Origin: Mikania micrantha
Lineage: Eukaryota > Streptophyta > Magnoliopsida > Asterales > Asteraceae
Direction: 5' to 3'
Length of the DNA stretch: 64,000 bases
Assembly: GCA_009363875.1 (NCBI GenBank)
Contig: CM018685.1
Span: 66,909,933-66,973,932, forward strand
Shown piece after piece: positions 1 through 10,849 of this stretch; within the stretch, counting starts at the first letter, position 1; every line of letters starts with the position of its first letter. A model generated the notes under the pieces. The model was not told the origin of the DNA, searched no databases, and saw only the letters and a program-made list of their open reading frames with translations. The translations under genes and the position numbers were made by a program.

Positions 1-353
1 AGCTTGACTCGAAATATAGGGGGCGGGTGGGCAAACACATAAATCTAGGGAAGCGAACATGACATATATTAAATTTTCGGACGAAATACACATAAAATGA
101 CGCCATGAAGCGAAAAAACAGGCAGGCGGTAGCCTTCTGGCCCTAACCTTCATCATTGTGCCTCCTATGTGCTCACCACACCCATGGGTCGATGGGTTGA
201 GTTTGTATATATTTGTTCCTGGATAGGGGTTTGGAATTGGTTGGAGTCCAATAACTTTTTTCTTCCGATTTATGTTTTGTGTACGTTAAATACGATAAAA
301 TATCAAATAAGAAGAGATATTTGCCTAAAAAGTAAAAACTAATATAATTTTGG
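1..353. other. AT-rich sequence, no gene seen
   Basis: I see no coding region, repeat boundary or RNA gene here. The short minus-strand open frame at 173-382 has no recognisable domain and low-complexity composition. Confidence 0.5.
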
Positions 354-618
354 TATGTGACATGATAATTTAGATATAACATCTTAATTTTTGTACAAGA
401 TTTTTATTTTTTTTTACAAAATTTTTATATTTTTGTACTGGATTTTTTTATGCTAGATTTTTGTGTTTTTTGTACTATATTTTTATTTCTGCACTATTTT
501 TTATTTTTTTGCTTGATTTTTATTTTTTGTACTAGATTTTTATTTATTTTTGTACTACATTTTGTTTTTTTTTGTATTGGATTTTTGTTTTTATTATTTT
601 TATCATGTCACATGTCAA
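354..618. mobile_element. T-rich MITE-like element, copy 1
   Basis: The left end reads ATGTGACATGATAA (about 355-368). The right end is its inverted counterpart, TTATCATGTCACATGTC (about 600-616). Between them lies an imperfect tandem repeat of about 25 bases built on TTTTTGTACTAGATTTTTA. A second copy with the same ends and the same T-rich interior lies at 20998-21277, and the similarity continues for about 70 bases past the right end. No target duplication could be fixed, so the superfamily is open. Confidence 0.6.
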
Positions 619-822
619 ACATTTATTGATTCTTACTTTTTTAGACAAAAATCTCTTTTTAGTGGATTCAATCACATTCTTTAAAAAAAATGTATGTAAT
701 TTTAAAAAAGCTTTGTTTTCATTAACTTCTTGCGTTTGGATCGAGACAAATTACAGTGAATTTTTTTTAATAAAAGATAAATTTAATTTGTTTTAAGAAA
801 ACAGTTTCTCTAATTATTTAAA

Positions 823-1150
823 CTAGGTTTTTCCCCGCCGCGCATTGCGGCGGGTTATCGCAGTGTAATCTCGATAATTGGTATTATATATCATCTGTAT
901 AACCATAAATTACATAGCAAAATCAAATATTTTATCATGAACTCTATACTAATTTCTCATTAAAACATAAAATCATACAACACAAATATTTTACAAAAAT
1001 AATAAAAAAAATTCTCACAAAATCCTTGTCACCGGTAACCGATTGTTTGAATTAAAAAAAAAAACCAAAATCTCTAAGCAAACACTAATTTTTTATAAGA
1101 AGAAATAAATCACCGTTACACCACCGAAACCTTAGAAAAAAACACGTTTT
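823..1150 (-). mobile_element. Helitron-like 3' end, minus orientation
   Basis: CTAG at 823-826 follows an A. Next comes a GC-rich hairpin, CCCGCCGC (834-841), loop GCATT, GCGGCGGG (847-854): a perfect 8-bp stem. A hairpin a few bases inside a terminal CTRR is the signature of a Helitron 3' end, here read from the minus strand. AT-rich sequence follows; the 5' end was not located, so the right boundary is nominal. Confidence 0.5.
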
Positions 1151-1380
1151 TTTCACTATATGTATATATATAATATTTACTATTTAATATATATATATAT
1201 ATATTATTCATACTATTTAATATAATATATATATTTATTATTTCAATATAATATATATACTTTTACTATTTATTTGGTTGCATTTTAATATATATATTAA
1301 TTCCCAAACTCTTGAATTACATTTTTTGGTTCTTTGATATGACATAAAAATCATAAAGAATCCTCATAGGAGTCATAGCT

Positions 1381-1924
1381 AGTTAAGAATACTGTTACAT
1401 TGCCCCATCCACTGGTGGCAAGTGGGGACACCAATCAAAGGAAATCGGTCCCGCTCTCCGCTTTCTTCTTTCTCTCACACCCTACTTTCTCCCCTCTCAC
1501 AGTAGAGAAGGTTTTTCAATGACGTGACTTTGTGGGGTTTTAATTTAGGTCTCTAGTAGGGAGATGATGTGACAGAAAACTTTAGTGAGAAAGGATTTTA
1601 GTGGGGTGACAACTACACATGATCTTAGGCCATGTGATGTGTAGTGGTGTGTGAGTGGAACGTGAAAAGGGACGTGAGAGGGGTCACGACTTGAAGAGGA
1701 AGAAGAAAGGGAAAAAATGGAGGGTGATGGGGGATTGATGAGGGGGTGATTGTAATACATTTGGTGATGACGTGAAGTGATGAGGGATGGTGATATTAGT
1801 TGTTTATGTGACACATACGTAAAGTGATGTGGACTTTACCACTACACATGGCCTTAGGAGCAAAACGAATCCACATAGCTATGAACATTGAACAAAACAT
1901 AGTAGTTAAGAATACTGTTACATT
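1381..1924. repeat. Segment bounded by 21-bp direct repeats
   Basis: A 21-base sequence beginning AGTTAAGAATACTGTTACAT occurs at 1381-1401 and again, identical, at 1904-1924. The 502 bases between include the MITE at 1628-1853. The direct repeats could be a long target-site duplication of an L1-type (target-primed) insertion or a local duplication. No protein-coding region is visible inside. Confidence 0.4.
1628..1853. mobile_element. Tourist/Harbinger-like MITE
   Basis: The 226-bp element begins GGCCATGTGATGTGTAGTGG and ends CCACTACACATGGCC, which are inverted copies of each other with a small indel. It is flanked on both sides by TTA (1625-1627 and 1854-1856), the 3-bp target typical of the PIF/Harbinger superfamily. 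It has no coding capacity. Confidence 0.7.
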
Positions 1925-2126
1925 TTTTTTTGTTTCAATAAACGCTCACTCACTCGGATCACTTTTGTAAATATATCATTTTTCGTTCGAAAAACAAAGT
2001 GTTATCTAATCCCATCTGTTCATAAGAAAACTATAAATGGTAAAATCATCTTCTCAACTCAGAGCAATATTTTACTCTAGATAAAATTTTCAAACAAAAC
2101 TACTCGTAAAAGAAGTCATAGTAATT

Positions 2127-2394
2127 ATCTAGAAGCTTTTAACCAAGGGCTTCTAGCCTAATGGTTACCCCCTTGGCTTCCCTATGGGAGGTCAAGGGTT
2201 CAAATCCCTCCCAAGGCGAAATAGGGGTCCTTGGGAGGTCAGGGGGTTTTCCGGTGCGGTTTCCTCCTGGGGTGGTGGTGGTGTCTCAACGGAGGTCATG
2301 GTAACTAGACCTTGGTGACGTGACCTGAAAATCAGTGGTTCACACGTTGAGATCAAATGCCGTTCAAAAAAAAAATCTAGAAGCTTTTGACGAA
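2127..2394 (+). mobile_element. tRNA-derived SINE with 20-bp target duplications
   Basis: The body (about 2147-2374) begins GGGCTTCTAGCCTAATGGTT, which holds a box A-like segment. A box B GGTTCAAATCC follows at about 2196. It ends CCGTTC plus an A10 tail. The flanks are ATCTAGAAGCTTTT + AACCAA (2127-2146) and ATCTAGAAGCTTTT + GACGAA (2375-2394), 18 of 20 identical: a retroposition duplication. Related copies or fragments lie at 47582-47802 and on the minus strand at 11072-11180. Confidence 0.88.
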
Positions 2395-2861
2395 TACTAT
2401 TACAACTTAAATTACCAAATTGAAAAACTAATTAATAAAACTAAGAATAACAAGTCAAACAAATTACCGTTAAAAAACCAAACAAATTATATTAAGAGAA
2501 AAAGGGTCATGTGATAATAAAAATAATATTAAATGTAGAAAGTGCAAGAAAAATTTGATGTGATCATATTTATAACTAGTTTTATACTCGTCCAGTGGTC
2601 GGGTAGTATATATATGATATAATAAGATTCAAATTATATTTCCTAAAATATTTACAAATAAAACAATAATGATACAATACATGTGACATGTGTCAAAACA
2701 TGGGACATATGTCAATGATTCATAGGTAACCGAAAAACCGCCAGAAACCGCCATAAAATTGATGTAACTGTCTAATTTAAACGGTCGTGATTTAATCATG
2801 ATGAATTTCAACGGTTGAAAATTTATTTGAAGCCGGTTGAGTTCACCGGCGTCCATATATA

Positions 2862-3208
2862 TATATAATTAATATTTGAAGACACGTGTCACACTTTGAT
2901 TAAATTTGAATTTTGTTTTCCTACTTCTCTTTATTAATAACTTTTAACAATTAATAATAATAAAATATTAAAAAATATAAATCTTCTTATTTTAATAATT
3001 TACTTAGACTTGATAAACTATAACAAGATTTAATTAAATATCATCTTAAAATATAATTTTATAATTATTGAATATTATTATTTGTTTTATTCATATTTCT
3101 TATTTCACCAATAACAAATATATGTAACATATAAATTTTTATAAAAGTTATTATTTATAATATGTTATATTCATTCAATTCATTTAATACATGAGTTTCT
3201 AATGCTAG
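2862..3208 (+). mobile_element. Non-autonomous Helitron, 3' end CTAG
   Basis: It ends with CTAG at 3205-3208 followed by T. It resembles the better-bounded element at 44802-45162 from GACACGTGTCAC onward, with the same AT-rich interior and the same TTTCTAATGCTAGT terminus. The terminal hairpin is degraded (AATACATGAG) and the 5' end is approximate. Confidence 0.6.
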
Positions 3209-3222
3209 TTGCTAATATCTTA

Positions 3223-4700
3223 TCTTTTACTATATTAAACAACCATTGCCATTATCACAAAAGTCTCTTTTGTCATTAGGACCCTAAACAAAAGTCTCTA
3301 TTGTCATTATCACACATCTCATTGCCACATGTCAATCAAATAAACAACCATGATTTAATTACATTTATTAAATATATATTTAAATGAAGTTCTTATAACT
3401 TAATTGGTTGACTTACTATTATTTAAATTTTCAAATAAACTAGTCTTTCTAGGTGATTTAAAATTTTAAATTAACTCAATATTGGTTGAGACTTAAAATT
3501 ATTTAAATTTTCAAATAAATTAGTCTTTCTAGGATTGATTTAAAATTTTAAATTAACTCAATCAATGATTTGTTGTTTCAATATTTAGTTATTAATAGTT
3601 AATTTCACTTATTAGTTCATTAACAATTAATCTAAATTTTAATATACAGTTACATATAAATGTACTATATTATAAACTTATTTATTACACATGTTAAATA
3701 AGTGAATTGTAAAATTATTTATTTTAATTAGCATATTTTATTTTTTTCATATATAGTTTTGTAATTTATAAAGTTTAAATAATAACTTATTTTGCAAGTA
3801 TATTATTTACCAAATTAAATAAAATTATTAATATTTGATAGAACAATAATGAGAAAATTTTAAATCTAAAAAAAGTGTTTACAATATTAAATATAAAAGA
3901 GATGCGGTAAAACAAATTTTTAGATTCTCTATAAAACTGGCACGTGTCTATTAAAAACCTTTATATATTATATAAATACGGATGGATATAAACATTTACT
4001 AGGTTAATGCACCGTCTAATACATCGGTTAAATAAAAATATAATAAATAGTAATTATTGAAATTTAGTGTAAGGTGATTCTGGATATAAAATTTGATTAA
4101 AATTTCATATAATTAATACTTTAATTTAATTAATAAAACAATAATATAATTTTATAAACACTTATTTTTTCAAAGATTATTTTTTTTAACATTTCGTTTA
4201 CAAAAGTATTTTTGTGTATTTCATGTTTAGAATATTTTGGTTTTTAAAGAGTGTATTTTTAATATTAATCTATCTTTAAATGCCATAAATATTCTTTTAA
4301 TTCAAAATTGTTACATTAATATTTAATGTTCTTATTTAATATACAACAAATTTATAAGAGAGAAGCTTGAAAATTATTGTAAGAATAATCTAAAATAGTT
4401 ATATGTGTCATATTTTATGTTAACTTTTCATTTATTTTATTTTTTTATAATGCTTATAAGTATAGTATGTTTGGAACTATTATACTTTTATAGAAAGATG
4501 GTGAGGTTATGAATTATAAAACAAATGTTGAATACAAAAAGTATTTAAACAATTTTATGAACTTTTGTTATAATTTTATTTTGTTGCTTATTGTATGTAG
4601 TAATATGTAATGTAGTTTTTGTTAATTTAAAACTACTACACTTTAATAATTTTTTTCTACTTTTTATCCGACCCGTGTTATACACGGATTTATAACCTAG
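3223..4700 (+). mobile_element. Composite Helitron-like AT-rich region
   Basis: A candidate 5' end, TCTTTTACTATATTAAAC, starts at 3223. A 3' end with hairpin CCGTG (4673-4677) / CACGG (4683-4687) and CTAG at 4697-4700 followed by T closes the region. A second CTAG with an adjacent hairpin-like segment at 3999-4002 faces the other way, so at least two elements of this family abut or are nested. No helicase or replication protein is encoded. Confidence 0.5.
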
Positions 4701-4858
4701 TATATATATAAACCGGATGTTTATCTTTTTTTTTTCTTTCCTTGTTTCTTAATCCTTTTTTCCATATCTTTTTTAGCTTTTAGTTTTTACCAAACCATTG
4801 GCTATATGCAACAGGGTGTTGTTATTCTCACACCCACTTTTTTTAAAAATACACCCCT

Positions 4859-5132
4859 GAGACGGCCCGTAATAGCCATTACGGCCCGTCTCAGTCCTAG
4901 GTCAAACATTCGCTCCTGACAACCTGTGCCAATGATTGGGAGCAAGACGGGCCGTAATGGCCAAGACGGCCCGTCTCATTCATCGTACAGACATTCCCTG
5001 CAACCTAGTACAATGATTTGACAGCAAGACGGCCCGTACTGGCCAGTACGGCCCGTCTTGCTTTTTCAATTCTGACCAAAGGACATTGATTTGACCCAGT
5101 ACGGGCCGTAAAGGCCATTACGGGCCGTCTTG
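4859..5132. repeat. Left cluster of four nested palindromes
   Basis: Palindromic units of 32-36 bases lie at 4859-4892, 4945-4976, 5026-5059 and 5098-5132. Each has two copies of the near-palindrome ACGG[G/C]CCGT around a TGGCCA-type core, and most start and end with AGAC/GTCT. The last unit stops 17 bases before a TATATAA at 5149-5155. Matching units occur at 8367-8828 and 10633-10849. They are plausibly sites bound by the element's own transposase; that is inference. Confidence 0.85.
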
Positions 5133-5148
5133 AAGATTTTCAAATTTG

Positions 5149-5155
5149 TATATAA
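5149..5155 (+). promoter_or_regulatory. TATA box of the FAR1-OTU gene
   Basis: TATATAA lies about 73 bases upstream of the ATG at 5228 and directly downstream of the left palindrome cluster. This spacing is normal for a plant core promoter. Confidence 0.5.
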
Positions 5156-5227
5156 GCATGAATCGTTTCAAACGAACGCGTAACTTTCGAATTCAAATAT
5201 ATTTCACGATAATTCATATCTGTAACG

Positions 5228-8200
5228 ATGTCGTTTTGGGACGGGAGTTTTTTCAACTATTCCGTGCCAGATTTGAACGAAGAGCCTCCTGTCGAGTATT
5301 CATACGGCACGATAGATCTGAATGCTGAACCTAACGCTGATGTCGGTTTTGACAGTCAAGCATCTTATGGGTTCGTGTATGACGACAGTAAACAAAGTTA
5401 CACGGAGGAGGGTTATGAAGAAAAGCTGGGGGCTTCAAACGTTAACTGCGAAACCAAAGAGGTAACTTAAATGAAACATAAATGTTAATAATTGTATATT
5501 ATCGCTATCCATTTAAGGTATTTATTATTTTTTTTATATGTCAGGAGTTTATGACTGAGGAAGCGCTGGTAGGGTGGGTGAAAAGTAGAGCTGTAGACAA
5601 TGGTTACATTGTAGTCAAAAGAAGAACGAAGAAATCAAAGACAACAGGCACTGTAATCAAAGTTTGGCTCATGTGTGACCGTGGTGGCGAGCACAATAGC
5701 ATCGCAATCCTTAGACGGTCAGGCAGCAAGAAAATCGGTTGTCCGTTTCAACTGGTAGGGTTATACAACGAAGTTCGTGAATCCTGGAAATTACAGGTGA
5801 TTAACGACAATCACAATCACGAACCTGCTCAGAATCTAGAGGGTCATCCATATGTTAGAAGATTCACGCAGGAGGAAGAAGATCTGGTTGAGAATCTGAC
5901 CGAGCGACACATGGATCCTCGTAACATACTTTCGAGCATAAAGAAACATAACCCTGCAAATGTATCCATCCCTAGGGATGTATACAATCTACAGCAGAAG
6001 CTAAAAAACAAGAAGAAATTCGGTGATACTCCGATGCAGGTCCTGGAAAACGTGCTTCACAGTCAGCAGTACGTTTACTATACCCGGGAGGATCCTGAAA
6101 CAAACGTCGTGGAAGACATTTTCTTCTGTCATCCTAAATCGTATTGCTGGTGGCGTGCATTTCCGCACGTACTGATGATGGACGCGACGTACAAAACGAA
6201 CCAGTACAGGCTTCCATTTATTCAAATTGTTGGCGTGACTTCCACACATCAGACGTTTAGTATTGCTCACGCGTTCGTAAGCAAAGAGCGTGAGGAGAAC
6301 TACGTCTGGGTCTTGGAAATGGCTAAGAGTATGTTGAATAAGTGTATGGAGCCACGTGTGATCATAACAGATCGAGACCTTGCTGTTATGAATGCGTGCC
6401 GTAAAGTGTTTCCAGAAGCGGCAAAATATCTCTGCAGATGGCACATAGACGAAAATATTGCCAAACACTGCAAGGCAAGCTTTTCTGACGCAGACTGGAA
6501 GAAATTCAAAGGTCGATGGGCGAATTTGTGTAACTCTCCGACAACAGAGTTATACGACTACAACTACAACCGACTGTACGAAAGACTTATCAAAGACGAC
6601 AAAAAAAGTAAGCATCATATACCATAATTATTATCATCATATCATCATTGGTTTTTTGTTTCATTTCAGGGGTTCTGGAGTATCTGACGCACACCTGGTT
6701 AAACAGTTACAGAGATATGTTTGTAACAGCATGGACCAATAGAACGCGCAACTTTGGTCAACGTACAACAAACCGGGTGGAAAGTCAGCACTCGAACCTA
6801 AAACGATTCCTCAGATCACCAAACAGCACGCTTGCCTCGTTTGTAGGTTTCGTAAATGAAATCGTGCAAGCACAGGAGGTAAAAATGAAACACGATTTTG
6901 AAACGAGCTTGATTGAAACTATGGGTCATCATAAACTACCAATATTTGATAACCTTCGAAGAAAAGGTGTCCCATAAAGCCCTTGATTTGCTGGTCGAGG
7001 AAAAAGACAAAATAAGAGTTATGCGCGACTCAAATATGACGCGTGGCCACCAGCTTTGGACGAGTTGTGGGTTGCCGTGCGCTTGTAATATATCAAAATA
7101 TTACAACACAGGTTCGTCATATTAAATGTAAATCTTAGATGTTTCGCACGTAGTTAGTTTTATATTAATTCTAATTATAAATTATGCAGATAACAAAATA
7201 CCGCTCTCAGATATAGATATTTTTTGGACAAAACTTAACGCAGCTAACCCAACACTGTTAGAAGAAGAAGAAATAGATGTTATAGGACAAATGAGTTTGG
7301 TTACAGAAGAAATAAATTCCAAACCTCCTGAAATAAAAAAGAGTTTAATAAAGAAGGTCTTGGCGCAGGTATTTCCAAACAAAAGCGACAAAAAGGCGCC
7401 TTAAGTTCAAAAAGATACACGTGGTCGTCCAACTTTAAAGGCACAGAAACAAAAAGAGCAAGAGCAAGATGTTGTTAAAGATAATTTAGCGTCCCAAGAC
7501 AGTACATTTGAACCTTCGAGGCATAGTTCGTTTACAGCTGTGACCGAGAAAAGTCAGAAACCCATATTTCGGCGCAGCCGTTCCACATCGGTATCAAAAG
7601 CAATGCCACCATCGGACTCGTTAAGTCAAAACGAATTCCGTTTTCCACGTAACATGAAGCCAGAAAGATTAAACAATGTTTATCGCTTCGGTCATCACAT
7701 CCTTCCTCTCCTTCAACCTTACGTGATAAACATAAAAAATGTCCAGCCAGATGGTAACTGTGGTTTTCGTTCTGTAGCCGTGGGTTTAGGATTCGATGAA
7801 AGTCATTGGGCATTTATTCGACAACAACTCTTGCACGAATTGGATTTGACGCAGATCTGTACAGATATGTGTTTAACTCCTACGACCCAGATTCTTATGA
7901 TGTACTACGCAACACAATAAATTGGCAACAGATTGCACCTGCTCCCGCCGAACATTGGATGTTTATGCCTCACACAGGTTTAGTAATTGCTCAAAGATTT
8001 GGTGTAATCGTTCACGTTTTCAGTAGAGGAGGTCCTCAAACCATTTTTCCTTTGTGGACATCTGCTAATAGTTTGCCGCGACATAACGTCGTATCAGTAA
8101 TTCATCTTGGCCAACATTTCGTTAATGTTACCTTACAAGGATGTTATCCAATGCCAATGGTAAATCCTATCTGGAAACGTTACCGAAATGATGCCGCATC

Positions 8201-8287
8201 CGACTGCGAGTTCGTATATCATGACAGGCTGCAAGAATACAAAAGATTTTTAGATGATAATAAGTTGGTCGACTACATAGACGTTTA
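5228..8287 (+). pseudogene. FAR1/MULE transposase fused to OTU protease, disabled
   Basis: One spliced gene. The proposed introns are 5462-5544, 6608-6669 and 7112-7189; all are GT-AG and keep the frame. Order of parts: an acidic N-terminus; a FAR1-type zinc-binding domain with two Cys and a final HNH (about 5560-5820); a MULE transposase core with acidic residues in MMDATYK and IITDRD, a CRWHI motif, and Glu in NRVESQHSNLK (exon 3); a SWIM-like GLPCAC; a Lys/Gln-rich linker; then an OTU cysteine-protease domain with DGNCGFRS (catalytic Asp/Cys) and GQHFVNV (His).

The breaks are a one-base frameshift near 6965, an in-frame TAA at about 7402, and another frameshift near 7850. Known biology: FAR1/FHY3 proteins derive from MULE transposases, and OTU-carrying MULEs exist. 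It would bind the element ends and catalyse cut-and-paste in the nucleus; the role of the OTU part is unknown. All catalytic residues remain visible, so decay is recent or mild. Confidence 0.88.
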
Positions 8288-8366
8288 AATGTAATAAACA
8301 AATTCTTTAATAAAATATAATAAAAGTGAATATGTGTTTAAATTTATAAAAAAAACAATTTTAGAT

Positions 8367-8828
8367 CAGTACGGGCCGTACTGTTCTACATTAAATTCAA
8401 TTTTTACTTTTCATTTTTAACTTTTCCACACACATACACCCACATTTCCTCTCGTCTTGGCCTATACACCCCGTCTTGGTGCTTCAAGCTTTCAATACCA
8501 GGTATGTATTTTCGCCCGTAGATCATGAATATGTGTTTAGATTAGGTTTTTGATCGAAAGAGGACTTGTTTAGGGCGTTTTTAAGTTTTCGAAAAATGAA
8601 CAAGATGGGCCGTCATGCCCATTACGGCCCGTCTTGCTCATTCAAAATTTGAATCAGTTAACAACAAGACGGGCCGTCATGCCCATTACGGGCCGTCTTG
8701 TTCAACAAATAAAGAAGGTGACCTTTGGCCTGGTATGGCCAAGACGGGCCGTCATGCCCATTACGGGCCGTCTTGGCCATACCAGGCTAGTTTTGGCCTG
8801 GTATGGCCAAGACGGGCCGTCTTGGCAA
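8367..8828. repeat. Middle cluster of five nested palindromes
   Basis: Units lie at 8367-8383 (a single half-site pair), 8601-8636, 8665-8700, 8727-8788 and 8806-8828 (half unit). The third large one is extended by CCTGGTATGGCCA arms into a 60-base palindrome. They share the ACGG[G/C]CCGT half-site with the end clusters. Four of the five fall inside a proposed 5'UTR intron of ORF2 (GTATGT at 8502, TTTTTTCAG ending at 8869), just upstream of its ATG. Confidence 0.8.
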
Positions 8829-8889
8829 GAAATTTTTTTTAACGTTTATTCGCTTTTCGGTTTTTTCAGCTTATACATTTATTACTGAG

Positions 8890-10222
8890 ATGGATGCCGA
8901 GATGCTACAGCAGGAGCAGGTCGCCCAGTAGGGGCCGCCGTTAGATCCTGAGTCGCTTGCGCTATCGCAGCACGGTGGCTCCAGTTCGAGGAGCATTTAG
9001 CGACGTTGATGAGGTGTCGTCGGATACTTCGGATGAGCGTGCCGACGCCCCGTTGTATAGATTGGGGTCTTCTGGCTGATGCCGGGGAGGCGGTTCGTGC
9101 GAGAGCCATCCTCGGCGAGGACACGCCGTGGACTCGCTTGTTCGATATCGCGGACCTGCCCACCTACCGGTTGATCACTGTGGAGTTTCTATCCACATTT
9201 AGATACCGAGCTCACCAGGCCGCAGTTCGGGAGGCGGATGACGAGGAGCTTCCTTCGGATATCGAGTTCTCCTTATGCGGCCAGCACTTCGAGATGTCGA
9301 TCGAGCGGTTCGCCGTGCACTTAGGCATCTATTACGAGCCGGAGACCGTTCGTGACGACTTCACACAGGCCCCCACGCAGGGGGAGGAGGGAGTTATGAG
9401 GGCCTGGTGGTCCCAGGTATCAGATACTCCCTTCACCGAACCCCGGGTACGGGCCTCGGCGATCAGAGATCCACTGATCCGTTACATCCACCGCTGCATC
9501 GTGACGACCATATCAGGTCGCGGTCAGAGCCAGGAGTGGGTGACGACGACAGATTTGTTTTATCTGCACTCACTTATTGCTGGCAGGCCGTGCAACCTGG
9601 CACGGTGTTTTGCGTTGTACTACGCCTCCTTCTACCACCGACAGGAGCGCAGTACATTGTGGGGTGGCGCCTTTGTCACCCACATCGCCCGCAGCAAAGG
9701 CATGGTTGACATGCTTGAGGATCTGTCGGCGATCGAGCCTCGTAAGCTCGATCGGCGGATGGTCCTCAGCATGAAACTTGCCGCCGACATCCCGGGTCTG
9801 GGATTGCGGTTTATTGGGCTGGACGGCCGCCCGTTTCAGCCGGCCCAGGTCATCGTATTGCCAGACCAGCAGCAGCAGGAGCAGCAGGACGGTGGTCCGA
9901 TACCGGAGCCCGAGCCGATTCGGGAGGAGCCGGTTCTGTCATCGTCGCGCGATGAGGAGCCTCCGCAGCATCCACCCACGTTTACCGTGCGGTGCGCCTG
10001 ACCGAGCCACTCGAGGCGTTGCTGCACCAGATAGCCGCCCGGTGCGACGAGACGGCCCAGCGGATGGCACGCATCGAGCGACGGCTCGATCGGTACGAGG
10101 ATTTGGTCCAGTGGATAGTCGCGTCAGAGCATGCGCGACGGGACGGGACACAGCTTCCACCGTTCCCGGAGCCACACGTCTACGCAGACGACGGATCAGA
10201 CGCTGGACCATCCGGATCGTAG
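8890..10222 (+). pseudogene. MULE ORF2, ATHILA ORF1-like plant transposon protein
   Basis: The putative start is the ATG at 8890. An early TAG and frameshifts break the N-terminal 60 residues: acidic, Ser-rich sequence such as EVSSDTSDERAD runs in another frame near 9010-9070. A long open frame then covers about 9075-10001, and the last 70 residues continue in a different frame to 10222. The central segment (EFLSTF, then IEFSLCGQHFEMSIERF, then HLGIYYEPE) resembles the ATHILA ORF-1 / 'putative plant transposon protein' family. Downstream are a Gln-rich and Pro-rich linker and a coiled-coil-like tail (RMARIERRLDRYEDLV).

Its function is unknown; a gag-like or nucleic-acid-binding role is only a guess. 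The region is strikingly GC-rich compared with the AT-rich surroundings and the transposase gene. A non-ATG start reading near 9006 is an artefact of the break. Confidence 0.72.
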
Positions 10223-10430
10223 TTCATTTTGTATTTTTGTATTTTGTTTCCTTGTATATAAAACCGTACAGTGTATATACGTATGTTTCTTTCTACATTT
10301 GTATTGTTTCTGTTTGTGTTGTTTAATATTTGCGCGAAAAACTTTATATTATTTAAATTATTTTAATTAACGTAAACAAACTGATTAGAAAATGAAATAT
10401 TTAGTTATTTGAACGACATTCTGACGTTTA

Positions 10431-10625
10431 ATTATGATTAAATAAAATAAATAACAAATATCGTTCAAATAATTCACGTATTAAACGTATATTGTTAAAA
10501 AATATTTAAATACGTAAATTATGATTAAATAAAATAAATAACACATATCGTTCAAATAATTCACGTATTAAACGTATATTGTTAAAAAATATTTAAATAC
10601 GTAAATTATGTTTAAATAAAATAAA
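10431..10625. repeat. 87-bp tandem repeat, 2.2 copies
   Basis: ATTATG[A/T]TTAAATAAAATAA recurs at 10431, 10518 and 10605, giving an 87-bp period. The two full copies are almost identical. It lies between ORF2 and the right palindrome cluster of the MULE. Confidence 0.9.
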
Positions 10626-10632
10626 TTAACTC

Positions 10633-10849
10633 AAGACGGCCCGTAATGGCCAGTACGGGCCGTACCAACATTTACAAAACTGGTTTACACCCAAAATGGC
10701 TTGAAAAAATAAGCTTGGGCCAAGACGGGCCGTACTGGCCAGTACGGCCCGTCCCACAGAATGTTTCACTGATTCCAACTTCCTAGGAATTATCTAGAAT
10801 GTTTGTCTGTGCCCAATACGGGCCGTAATGACCATTACGGCCCGTATTG
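10633..10849. repeat. Right cluster of three nested palindromes
   Basis: Units at 10633-10665, 10721-10753 and 10814-10849 match those of the left and middle clusters. The last one is directly next to the right terminal repeat, mirroring the unit at 4859 on the left. Confidence 0.85.

Noticed and set aside
2147..2220. Functional tRNA gene
   Set aside because: It is the head of a SINE with a 3' body, A tail and target duplications.
4859..5132. CRISPR-like array
   Set aside because: The palindromic units have irregular spacing, occur in clusters tied to a plant MULE, and this is eukaryotic DNA with no cas genes.
6001..6509. Minus-strand frames of 155 and 69 codons
   Set aside because: Shadows of the FAR1-OTU transposase exon, which carries clear conserved motifs on the plus strand.
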